Shown here piece after piece: positions 50,223 to 57,954 of a stretch of 64,000 nt of DNA. A program made the position numbers and the translations under genes. The stretch is from Gammaproteobacteria bacterium. GTDB taxonomy: Bacteria; Pseudomonadota; Gammaproteobacteria; Steroidobacterales; Steroidobacteraceae. Each line of letters opens with the position of its first letter. The first letter of the stretch is position 1. Below the pieces are notes generated by a model. That model was not told where the DNA came from and made no database searches. It saw nothing but the letters and a program-made list of their open reading frames with translations. Location of the stretch: contig JAQGOE010000355.1 of assembly GCA_028293725.1 (NCBI GenBank), forward strand, positions 1-64,000, written 5' to 3'.

Positions 50223-51248
50223 CTATCGCGCCTTCGCCCAAAGCTCGAAGCGGTCCTTGGTCTCCCACAGGTGTGGCGACGGTTTATCGTAATCCTCGAG
50301 CCTTACCATCTCGGCTGTCAGATGCTCGCCCTGGAGCTCGAAGCGGATGTAGTGAAAGTTAGGAAAGCCGGGGACCCGATATCGATCGGCGCGACCGCGA
50401 AAGGCCGCAAACGGTTTGGCACCGCCTCCGCCAGAGACCAGGTAGGTGACTTTGTCCCGCTCAAACCGCTCGTAATTGTGAACATGACCGCTGCAGACAA
50501 TGAACCGGGTGGGTGACCGGCCTGCGATGGTCTTCAAGTAGCGCGTCAGCGTCCGCTCGTTCGAGCGCACGATCAGGAACCCCTGATCCGCTACAGGCGG
50601 GTGGTGAAGCGTTATAACCACAAAGCGAACGTCGCCCGGGAGAGCGTCGATTTGTTGCTCCAACCACTGGCGCTGCTCACTGCCGGGAAGTAACGATGAG
50701 TTACTGTCGAGAGCGAAAGCACGAACCTTCGCGCCCAGGGCGACGGAATACCAGCGGTGCCCGCGAAATTCCGGAAAGGCCTGCCACCAGTTCTCGAGGC
50801 AATCGGCTACCTCACACTCCGAGAACTCGTGATTGCCGAGCACCGGGTAGAGGCGTAAGTGTTGTTCGCGCCACAGCGTGGTCTCTTGGTCAAACACACG
50901 ATAGTCAGCTTTATCCCCGCCATGCCAAGGCACATCACCTGTCAGAAAAAGTGCATCCGGGTGCTCGGAGGCCACCTTCGCCACCAGCGCGCGACGTGGT
51001 CCTGGGGCGGCTGCGACGGTCTCGCTCGAATCGGTAAAGCGCATGTCGCCGTAAACGACGAAAACGATCGGGTTTCCGAGTCCTGCATCGGGGACGCTGA
51101 CGGGATCCGCCGCGGGTGTCGCGGGTGTTGTGGGCGGGACAGCGGGATCGGGCTGGGCCGCGTGCGCGGCGCAGACTTGGAGCGAGAGCGCGAATAGAAA
51201 ACAGAGGCCGATGACCGCGTTGTTCGTGTTATTCGTGGTGTCGACCAT
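50223..51248 (-). CDS. exported metallophosphoesterase
   Basis: A 341-residue protein with signal peptide (AVIGLCFLFALSLQVCAAHA), a Pro/Ala-rich linker and a calcineurin-like phosphoesterase domain: GDMRF, LTGDVPWHGGD, GNHEF, LHHPP and GHVHNYER supply the two-metal site. The layout is close to purple-acid-phosphatase-like secreted phosphatases. GGGAG precedes the ATG at 51248. Confidence 0.9.
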   Translation of the reverse strand: MVDTTNNTNNAVIGLCFLFALSLQVCAAHAAQPDPAVPPTTPATPAADPVSVPDAGLGNPIVFVVYGDMRFTDSSETVAAAPGPRRALVAKVASEHPDALFLTGDVPWHGGDKADYRVFDQETTLWREQHLRLYPVLGNHEFSECEVADCLENWWQAFPEFRGHRWYSVALGAKVRAFALDSNSSLLPGSEQRQWLEQQIDALPGDVRFVVITLHHPPVADQGFLIVRSNERTLTRYLKTIAGRSPTRFIVCSGHVHNYERFERDKVTYLVSGGGGAKPFAAFRGRADRYRVPGFPNFHYIRFELQGEHLTAEMVRLEDYDKPSPHLWETKDRFELWAKAR

Positions 51249-51351
51249 GCGGGCTCCCCATGACGGTTGGGGGCATCTTACACGCGTATGCGCGCTACGC
51301 GGCAGCGCACGAATACCAGGAGCAGCAGGACGAACCGCTGTACTGTCGCGA

Positions 51352-52329
51352 CTACCGCTCCTGCTTGTCCGCCATCGGATCCGCGTGACGATGCACGAGC
51401 TTCCAGTCACCGTCGACTCGGCGAAACAGCTCGGTGATCCGCAGCTTCATTTCCATGGGTTCAGAACGGCCCTGAATCTTCACTTTCGCGCTCTGGAAAC
51501 CGGTCCAGAAGGCGACGTCCCCGCTCGAACCGCTTTGAATAACCTCGAGTGACGTCTCGCCACCGCCGCCGAACGCCTTTACATCCTTGTCGTACCGAGC
51601 AAGCACGGGTTGTGCGCCTTGTTCGCAGCCTCCATTCGGTGGGAAGAAACTCACCTGACCGCTTTGCGCGGCGATTGCATCCAGCGGCGCGGGATCTCCG
51701 CTTACGTAAGCGCTCGCCGCGCGCGCACGGCGCTTCATGAAGTCGTCGAAGCTGATCGATTGGCCATGTGATGTGGACGTGCGCGCTATCCAGCCCGCGA
51801 ACTCCGTCATGAATTTCTTGAGGAAGCCGCGCATTTCCTCGTTCTTGAGCTGCCCTTTGTCGTCGAATAGCTCGCCGGCTTTCGCGATGTATGCCTCCGG
51901 CTGCTGCATGACCAACAGGTTGAGGAACACGAACGTCTGCCGAAGCGCGTGATTCGCGCCGAAGGCACCCAAGTTGTACGGCGTCACACTGACGACAGCC
52001 GCGGGCAAGCCGTCGAACAGATTCTTCCCGGAAGGGCGCGAACCCACATCTACTGCGTTCTTCAGACATCCCGGCATCGAGCGGTTGTATTCAGGCGTCA
52101 CGAACAGTACGGCCTTCGCTTTACTGAGCTCACTGCGAAAGCGCACCCAGCCGGGTGGCGGCTCGCTCTCGTCGAGGTCCTCGTTATACAACGGCAGGTC
52201 GCCAATCTCGACAATACGACAGCCAAGCGAAACGGGGGCGTAACCAATCAGCGCTTGCGCAACCTTACGGCTGAAGGACTGCTTACGCAGACTTCCCACC
52301 AGCACTACAACGTCTACGCTTGCTGCCAT
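51352..52329 (-). CDS. NADPH-dependent FMN reductase fused to a SnoaL-like domain
   Basis: A 325-residue protein. Residues 1-185 are an NADPH-dependent FMN reductase/ArsH-like flavodoxin fold (VLVGSLRKQSFSRKVA, TPEYNRSMPGCLKNA). Residues about 195-325 are a SnoaL/DUF4440-type cone (ARAASAYVSGDPAPL, FWTGFQSAKV, ELFRRVDGDWKLVHRHAD), normally a separate protein. ATG 52329 has GGAGG eight bases upstream. Either a genuine bifunctional protein or a join of two neighbouring genes by deletion. Confidence 0.88.
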   Translation of the reverse strand: MAASVDVVVLVGSLRKQSFSRKVAQALIGYAPVSLGCRIVEIGDLPLYNEDLDESEPPPGWVRFRSELSKAKAVLFVTPEYNRSMPGCLKNAVDVGSRPSGKNLFDGLPAAVVSVTPYNLGAFGANHALRQTFVFLNLLVMQQPEAYIAKAGELFDDKGQLKNEEMRGFLKKFMTEFAGWIARTSTSHGQSISFDDFMKRRARAASAYVSGDPAPLDAIAAQSGQVSFFPPNGGCEQGAQPVLARYDKDVKAFGGGGETSLEVIQSGSSGDVAFWTGFQSAKVKIQGRSEPMEMKLRITELFRRVDGDWKLVHRHADPMADKQER

Positions 52330-52468
52330 GGTAGGGCCCTCCATCGGAAACTGAAGGGCAAACGAGTGCTCTGCCGAATTGTTCCGTAGACGCTTTGCGG
52401 AGGAGTCGCAACGACTCGTCGAGACGGAGCGCCGGGCGAGTTTCGGCGCCGGCAGCGCTCACCAGCCT

Positions 52469-53332
52469 TTAGAGCATCTCGAGCGGTCGCTTCCGTGTCG
52501 GCGGTGGAAAGGCGCGATCGAGCTCCGCGAGATCTTGCCGGGTGAGGTGAATGTCGAGCGCGGCACGGTTTTCGCGAGTGTGGGCAACCTTTCCTGTGCG
52601 GGGAATCGCGATGACGTCTTCGGCCCGAAGTACCCAGGCCAGCGCAATCTGAGTTGGTGTCGCGGCATGCCGGTCGGCGACCGCGCGTACCGCCGGGTGG
52701 CCGAGCAACCGGCCCTGCTCTATCGGTGAGTAAGCCATCACCGGGAGTCGACGCGGACGCGCCTGGCACCAGGGCAACAGATCATGCTCAACCCCGCGAC
52801 GTGTCAGGTTGTACAGCACCTGGTTGGTTGCGACATTCCCACCGCCGGTTAGGCAGACGAGTTCCTCCAGATCGGGGACGTCGAAATTACTAACGCCCCA
52901 ATAGCGGATCTTGCCCGCGCGAAGCAGAGACTCGAACCCGGACAACGTTTCCTCCAACGCTACGGCCCCCCGCCAATGCAGCAGATAGAGGTCGACGCGG
53001 TCGGTCTTGAGGCGTTTCAGACTACTCTCGCACGCCGAGACGGTTCCGCGCGCGGTGGCGTTTTGCGGGAGGACCTTGGTCACCAGGAAAACCTCTTCTC
53101 GTCGACCGTTTATGGCCTCACCCACGAGGATCTCAGCCGCGCCCGAGCCATACATCTCGGCCGTATCGATCAAGGTCATGTTCAGATCGAGACCCAGGCG
53201 CAGGGCTTCGATTTCAGCCAGTCGCTGCCGTGGATCGTCACCGAGGTTCCAGGTGCCCTGCCCTAGTACGGGGATGGTCTCGCCCGAGGGCAGCGTGGCG
53301 GTCGGCATGGGCGTGCTGGTTGCAAGTGACAT
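52469..53332 (-). CDS. aldo/keto reductase
   Basis: A 287-residue TIM-barrel AKR. Catalytic Asp and Tyr in DTAEMYGSG, Lys in FLVTKVLP and His in YLLHWRG; the NADPH-binding end reads AIPRTGKVAHTREN. Members reduce aldehydes and ketones with broad specificity. The ATG at 53332 is chosen; an internal ATG at 53308 is also possible. Confidence 0.92.
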   Translation of the reverse strand: MSLATSTPMPTATLPSGETIPVLGQGTWNLGDDPRQRLAEIEALRLGLDLNMTLIDTAEMYGSGAAEILVGEAINGRREEVFLVTKVLPQNATARGTVSACESSLKRLKTDRVDLYLLHWRGAVALEETLSGFESLLRAGKIRYWGVSNFDVPDLEELVCLTGGGNVATNQVLYNLTRRGVEHDLLPWCQARPRRLPVMAYSPIEQGRLLGHPAVRAVADRHAATPTQIALAWVLRAEDVIAIPRTGKVAHTRENRAALDIHLTRQDLAELDRAFPPPTRKRPLEML

Positions 53333-53488
53333 GTCAGGGATCCGTCGTAAGTCTGAGGTCACGAGTGGATGTCGCATTCGCGCGCAGCGCATACTCCTCC
53401 GTGAGGTCGCCGACAAGTGGCTCGCGCTCGCCCTCCGGCACGAGTCGCGACAGAATCCACATCGCCACATGCAGGACGCGTTGATGCA

Positions 53489-53809
53489 TCACGTGGGTTG
53501 CAGGCTTTTCAGGCCCGCACTCATCTTTAGAATGATCTCATGCGTGTTTCGCAAAGCGCCTTCGCCATCGGCCGTCATGCGAAAGTAGCGCTTCGCTCGG
53601 CCGCCGCGCTCTGCCGTGGGTTCTCCCGCATGCGATTTGATGAAGCCCTTCGACTCCAGCCGTGCGAGCGTTGCGTACACGGCGCCGATCGAGATGTCGC
53701 GCCCGGTCGCGCACTCGATTTCCCGGCGGACCGTCATGCCATAGGCATCCGAAGCCAGACGCATCACGGCGAGCAGCCACGTGGCGAGTCGGCTCATCCT
53801 TGTTCTCAT
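53489..53809 (-). CDS. PadR-like transcriptional regulator
   Basis: A 106-residue winged-helix protein: LLAVMRLASDAYGMTVRREI, IGAVYATLARLESKGFIKSH, then the wing ERGGRAKRYFRMT. This is the short PadR group. Starts at 53809 or 53797 are possible; both lie close to the divergent DUF1579-like gene start at 53850, so the two genes share a very short control region and the regulator probably controls that neighbour. Confidence 0.87.
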   Translation of the reverse strand: MRTRMSRLATWLLAVMRLASDAYGMTVRREIECATGRDISIGAVYATLARLESKGFIKSHAGEPTAERGGRAKRYFRMTADGEGALRNTHEIILKMSAGLKSLQPT

Positions 53810-53849
53810 CGCGACACTCTCCATTGGTATCGCCACTGCGAGGTACACC

Positions 53850-54365
53850 ATGGCTACCGAACCGGCAATCACGACGTATGGCCAGAGAAACGCGCAGGCA
53901 CCCAGCCAGCTGAATCTGTTTTCGTTCCTCGTGGGCAAGTGGAGAGGCACCGGCAAAACCAAACTCGCGGACGGAAGCTCTACCCAGTTCGAGTTGACCT
54001 GGATCGGCCGCTACATCTTGAACGGCATGGCGATAGCGGACGAGTTCCACTCGCTTGCTCCGGATGGCAGCCCTTATCTCGGGATCAGCATTCGTCACTT
54101 CGATTCGAAGCATGACTCGTGGGTCATCGAGTACCTCAATGTCTCGAATTCATTTCTCCGCAGGCAGGTGAATCCACAATCAGGGTCCGTGAGTGTCGAT
54201 ACCCACACCATTGTCGTCATTTCCGAGGATGCGCAGACCCGGATTCGGGAGAACTACCGGGTAGCGGATCAGAACCACTTCACCTACAGCACAGACATGT
54301 CCCACGATGGAGGCCGAAGCTGGGACCCCGTATCGATTGAAATGACGTTGGAGAGAGTCGAATGA
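53850..54365 (+). CDS. DUF1579-like protein
   Basis: A 171-residue lipocalin-like protein: LNLFSFLVGKWRGTGKTKL is typical of DUF1579/THAP4-like beta-barrel proteins, followed by FELTWIGRYILNGMAIADEF and LGISIRHFDSKHDSWVIEYL. GAGGT precedes the ATG at 53850; a GTG at 53781 in the same frame would add a signal-like stretch (LILVLIATLSIGIATA), so export cannot be ruled out. Function unknown. Confidence 0.78.
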   Translation: MATEPAITTYGQRNAQAPSQLNLFSFLVGKWRGTGKTKLADGSSTQFELTWIGRYILNGMAIADEFHSLAPDGSPYLGISIRHFDSKHDSWVIEYLNVSNSFLRRQVNPQSGSVSVDTHTIVVISEDAQTRIRENYRVADQNHFTYSTDMSHDGGRSWDPVSIEMTLERVE

Positions 54366-54375
54366 CACTTCGTGA

Positions 54376-54939
54376 CTACATCCGCGGCGGCTGGCTCGCG
54401 CCAACTCGCTGGGCGCCTCCTGAGCGGAATTGCCGATCGCGCGCGCGTTGCAGGAGAACCTTTGCCACCGACCGGCGAGCCTCGGCCTCGCTCGTTCCGG
54501 GCGAAAATTCAAAGACCTCCGATGCATCGAAGGGATTTCTGATTCGGACGATCGGGCCAATCGACTCCGCGGGCCGGCGTGGGGTGGCGGCAGCCGGGCC
54601 GGAAAGATTGATGGCAGCGGTGATTGCCGACCGCCCTACTTCTGCCCGATGCGCAGCACTGCCTAGTGCCATCACCGCAGCGGCGATGCCGAGAACGCCG
54701 GCTACACGCGCCAGCGGCCACCTATCCATCCGTGGGGCGCCGCGGGCAATTGAGCTCACTTCTGTCACGACGGGTTCGGCGCAGGTTAACATTGCCTCCC
54801 CCAGAGGCGCGGGAGCACCTTCCTCCTCAGGGAGTCGCGATAACGTGAGAAGGTCCTGCGGGCTCAACTCCAACTCAATGGTGTCTTCGCCGGGATCGTC
54901 AGGGAATCCTCCTGGGCCGGCTTCAAACGCGCTCATCAT
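54376..54939 (-). CDS. hypothetical single-pass membrane protein
   Basis: A 187-residue protein with an acidic cytoplasmic part (about 1-70, LSPQDLLTLSRLPEEE), one membrane helix (LARVAGVLGIAAAVMALGSA) and a C-terminal tail with IVRIRNPFDASEVFEFSPGT then SEAEARRSVAKVLLQRARDR. The tail pattern recurs in hypothetical proteins of related bacteria but has no assigned function. Two ATGs (54939, 54936) are possible. It follows the methyltransferase gene by 40 bases, likely the same transcript. Confidence 0.6.
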   Translation of the reverse strand: MMSAFEAGPGGFPDDPGEDTIELELSPQDLLTLSRLPEEEGAPAPLGEAMLTCAEPVVTEVSSIARGAPRMDRWPLARVAGVLGIAAAVMALGSAAHRAEVGRSAITAAINLSGPAAATPRRPAESIGPIVRIRNPFDASEVFEFSPGTSEAEARRSVAKVLLQRARDRQFRSGGAQRVGASQPPRM

Positions 54940-54979
54940 TGCAGCGCATTGCGTTCGCGTTGACGCGATCGCAAGCAAC

Positions 54980-55723
54980 TCATGAGGCGCACCGAGCTAC
55001 AACTGAGCAGCACTGTTGCGCGCCAGGCCAGGCAGGCGAATAGGTCTCAACGTCCTCCACAACAAAGGCCGCTGCAGTGAGCTCGCGCAGCAGAACGGAT
55101 TCGTCGAGAAGATGGATGGGAAAGGCTGTGACCATCGGCTGCGAACAATGCGGCAAGGGCTTGTCGAAATACCCCGGCCAAGGGTATCGCGCCATGTTGC
55201 GACGGCGAAACTCAGGTTGAAATGCCGCCCACGCAGGGCCCGCCGGCGTGAAGGTGCTAACAAATAACTTACCGTCCGGATAAAGCCACCGAAAGAACTT
55301 TCGGAGCGCTTGCGTAAGAGCTACAGGGTCAAGACGGTGCAACACGCGTGCGGCATGTACGGCGGAAAAATGAGTTGCCTTGAACTCCAGATCCGCCAGT
55401 GTCGATAGTCGCACTTTCAGACGTCGGAAATGCTCCGAGGGAATGCGTCCGATCATCAGCCCCATTGCAACTTCGTCAGGATCGACGGCTACAACATGTC
55501 CACCCCGTGCGAGTACGGACATTGTGGCAACACCGTCCCCACATCCCACATCGAGTGATGCAGACGGTGCGTCCCGCGCCCAGATCGCAAATTTGAGCGA
55601 GAGCCGGTCAAGAGCGGGGCTCATCTGCTCGGCCGGCGAGTAATCGATCGTCGCTGCCGCGAGCGTCCGTGGAGGCTTCGCCTGTGCATAGCGGGAACCT
55701 GATAGTCGATCCTCGATGCTCAT
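54980..55723 (-). CDS. class I SAM-dependent methyltransferase
   Basis: A 247-residue Rossmann methyltransferase. Motif I is SLDVGCGDGVAT, motif II AVDPDEVA, and a YPDGKLFVSTFTP strand region follows. The substrate is unknown. A copy of the TGRG-N9-CYCA palindrome lies eight bases upstream of the ATG, linking it to the regulon described for this region. Confidence 0.85.
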   Translation of the reverse strand: MSIEDRLSGSRYAQAKPPRTLAAATIDYSPAEQMSPALDRLSLKFAIWARDAPSASLDVGCGDGVATMSVLARGGHVVAVDPDEVAMGLMIGRIPSEHFRRLKVRLSTLADLEFKATHFSAVHAARVLHRLDPVALTQALRKFFRWLYPDGKLFVSTFTPAGPAWAAFQPEFRRRNMARYPWPGYFDKPLPHCSQPMVTAFPIHLLDESVLLRELTAAAFVVEDVETYSPAWPGAQQCCSVVARCAS

Positions 55724-55730
55724 TATCGGT

Positions 55731-55757
55731 CATATATGGGACTAATTAACCCACCAG
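55731..55757. promoter_or_regulatory. regulon operator, copy 1 (methyltransferase side)
   Basis: CATATATGGGACTAATTAAC with TGGG (55737-55740), nine bases, CCCA (55750-55753). Same geometry as the copies before the second S53 peptidase and the small Cys protein gene. Confidence 0.62.
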
Positions 55758-56028
55758 TAGCAGAATTCGTGCCGCGATGTGGTTCGTCACTGGGCGCCTC
55801 TCGCCTAGTAGCAAGGAACGTTCTATGCTCGCGTTGATGCATCCGTGGGACGGTTGAGCCCGCATGCGTCCGCTTTACGCCCTAGAGTGAGCAAGTAAAC
55901 GACAAACTATGGTGGGCCAAAGCCATTTGCAGAGTCGCCGGCGGGGAACCTGTGTGCCCACTGATGCCTTGAAGATTCGCAGCCCGCTCCACGACCTCCC
56001 CGGGCGAGCCCCAGCGGAGGCTGCAGGT

Positions 56029-56052
56029 TGTGTATATTCTGTCTCACATATG
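56029..56052. promoter_or_regulatory. regulon operator, copy 2 (half-site before DUF6502)
   Basis: GTCTCACATATGG, read on the minus strand CCATATGTGAGAC, matches the half-site of the other copies and overlaps the DUF6502 start codon. The other half (TGTG) is poorly kept, so this is the weakest copy. Confidence 0.42.
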
Positions 56053-56862
56053 GAAGAAGCAACCCCGAGGCAAGCATTGGCAGCAGCGCGCCAGTGGCTC
56101 AAGCCCGCTATTCATGTACTTCTGCGATGCGGCGTGACTTGGCGTGAATTCGCCGAATTGGCAAAGTCGGTGTACGTGGAAGTCGCGACGGATCGGTTCG
56201 GAAAAAAAGGCAGACCCACCAACGTTTCGCGGACAGCGATGTTGACCGGGTTGCCGCGTCGGGATGTTCGCAAGCAGCGAGAGCGATTGGCTGAGGCTGA
56301 CCCCGGACTCACCGGTTACGTCACCAAGGGTTCGTTGCTGCTGACGGCATGGCACCTGGATGCGGAGTTTTTGGATGGGAGAGGTAAGCCACGCCCGCTC
56401 CCGTTGGAAGGGGAACACCGATCCTTCGCAAGTCTGCTGAAGCGCTGCGGAGCGGGCGACGTGCGACCTATCACATTGCTCAAAGAGCTAGTGAGCGCCG
56501 GCGCGGTTCGATGGCGTCCGGATGGGCGCCTGCAAGTTCTTCAACGCCACTACATTCCGCACGCCATGGATGCAGGGTTGCTGCGACTGTGGGGTACGGT
56601 GCTCGCGGACGTCGCCATGACCTGCGATCACAATTTAACCCGCGGCCCTAAAGTCCACGCCAGGTTTGAGCGTGCAGCCGTCAATGCCCGTGTCTCGGCT
56701 AGTTCGGTTGCCGAGTTCCAGGAGTTTTTGGAGCGGGAAGGACAAGCTTTTCTGGAAAGGGTCGATGCCTGGCTCACCGCCCATCAGGCCGCAGACGAGC
56801 CCGAAGAGACTTCCACCGACATCACGCGATTGGGCGCTGGTGTGTATCACATCCAGGACTGA
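56050..56862 (+). CDS. DUF6502 family protein, candidate regulator
   Basis: A 270-residue soluble protein starting MEEATPRQALAAARQWLKPA. The family (DUF6502) has no known function. A helix-turn-helix-like stretch is visible in TNVSRTAMLTGLPRRDVRKQ followed by RERL, and the next part (SFASLLKRCGAGDVRPITLL then KELVSAGAVRW) reads like a second winged-helix. The gene is 22 bases upstream of DUF5666 and lies amid a cluster of shared palindromic sites, one overlapping its own start. I infer that it is the DNA-binding regulator of this cluster. Confidence 0.78.
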   Translation: MEEATPRQALAAARQWLKPAIHVLLRCGVTWREFAELAKSVYVEVATDRFGKKGRPTNVSRTAMLTGLPRRDVRKQRERLAEADPGLTGYVTKGSLLLTAWHLDAEFLDGRGKPRPLPLEGEHRSFASLLKRCGAGDVRPITLLKELVSAGAVRWRPDGRLQVLQRHYIPHAMDAGLLRLWGTVLADVAMTCDHNLTRGPKVHARFERAAVNARVSASSVAEFQEFLEREGQAFLERVDAWLTAHQAADEPEETSTDITRLGAGVYHIQD

Positions 56863-56884
56863 CTGCCGCAGGGGAGAACACAGT

Positions 56885-57850
56885 ATGAAAACACAACACG
56901 TCGCTCGATTCGGCCCCCGCTCACTCTTCGTCGGGCTCATCGCGACCGCAGTTCTTCTGGCTTACGGTGCGGGAAGTTCGGCCGGGATTCAGGGCACTGG
57001 CCGCCTGTACGTGACGGCGTTCGGGCGAATCACCGCCTTTGGCAGTATCTTCGTGAATGGCGTCGAATACGCGATAAACAACGCTCAGATTGACCTGGAC
57101 GGTCGATCCGCCGGTCCCTCCCAATTGCAGATCGGACAGATCGTGACCGTGCAGGCCGCTCTCAATCCCAACAACACCGCTGGCACGGCCACGAATGTCT
57201 CTTTCACCGGCGACGTCGTGGGCCCCATCGCGCAGCTCGATCCAACACGACGCTCACTGACCGTGCTCGGGCAAACTATTCAACTCGACGATGCCACCTT
57301 GTTCGGGGAAGGAATTCAACCGGGCGGCATCGGAAGCCTTCAAAAGGGCATGATCCTGGAGATCAGCGGTTTCCCGGACGCGTCAGGAAATCTGCAGGCG
57401 TCGCGCATCGACCTGGTAGCGGGCGTGCCGCTTCAGGTCAGGGGGATCGTGCAGACACTCGATGCGAGCGCGCAGACCTTCAGGATCAACGACCTCACGA
57501 TTGACTATAGCGGCGTCGTGCCGGGCGGAAAGCTTGTAAATGGAAGCACCGCGACCGTGCAAGCGGTCGAATTTCCCACCGCTGGGACCCTGCATGCCGC
57601 GCGGGTTCAGGCGTCCTCGGGAATTGGAGGAACAGCGAATGAGCAGGGGCAGCTTGAGGGTCTCATTACGAGCTTCAAGTCCGCTGATGAGTTCTACGTC
57701 GGCGATCAGTTGGTTCTGGCAAGTTCGAGCACTCATGTCGTGCTCCATGGCAAGCCGCTCGCACCCGATCTGGCGGTCAAGGTGATCGGTGTTTTTGCTG
57801 CATCCGGCGCGCTCATGGCTCGCGAGATACATGTGAAACCGCACCCATAG
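56885..57850 (+). CDS. exported DUF5666 protein
   Basis: A 321-residue secreted protein: signal peptide (LFVGLIATAVLLAYGAGSSA), then repeated small beta domains of the DUF5666 type with alternating GRITAFGSIFVNGVEY, VGPIAQLDPTRRSLTVLGQT, VRGIVQTLDASAQTFRINDL and EGLITSFKSADEFYVGDQLV. The repeats resemble OB/soluble ligand-binding folds found in periplasmic and cell-surface proteins. GGGGAG precedes the ATG. It is the partner of the DUF6502 gene, a pairing seen repeatedly in proteobacteria. Confidence 0.85.
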   Translation: MKTQHVARFGPRSLFVGLIATAVLLAYGAGSSAGIQGTGRLYVTAFGRITAFGSIFVNGVEYAINNAQIDLDGRSAGPSQLQIGQIVTVQAALNPNNTAGTATNVSFTGDVVGPIAQLDPTRRSLTVLGQTIQLDDATLFGEGIQPGGIGSLQKGMILEISGFPDASGNLQASRIDLVAGVPLQVRGIVQTLDASAQTFRINDLTIDYSGVVPGGKLVNGSTATVQAVEFPTAGTLHAARVQASSGIGGTANEQGQLEGLITSFKSADEFYVGDQLVLASSSTHVVLHGKPLAPDLAVKVIGVFAASGALMAREIHVKPHP

Positions 57851-57954
57851 AGGTGAAACGGCACGCCAGCCGGCGCTGTATTGGCGGTTCGGCTCTACTG
57901 CGAGCCCTACAGCCGATGGGCCGGAGGGCTCGCAGCACCTGCAGTCAGGTTGCG

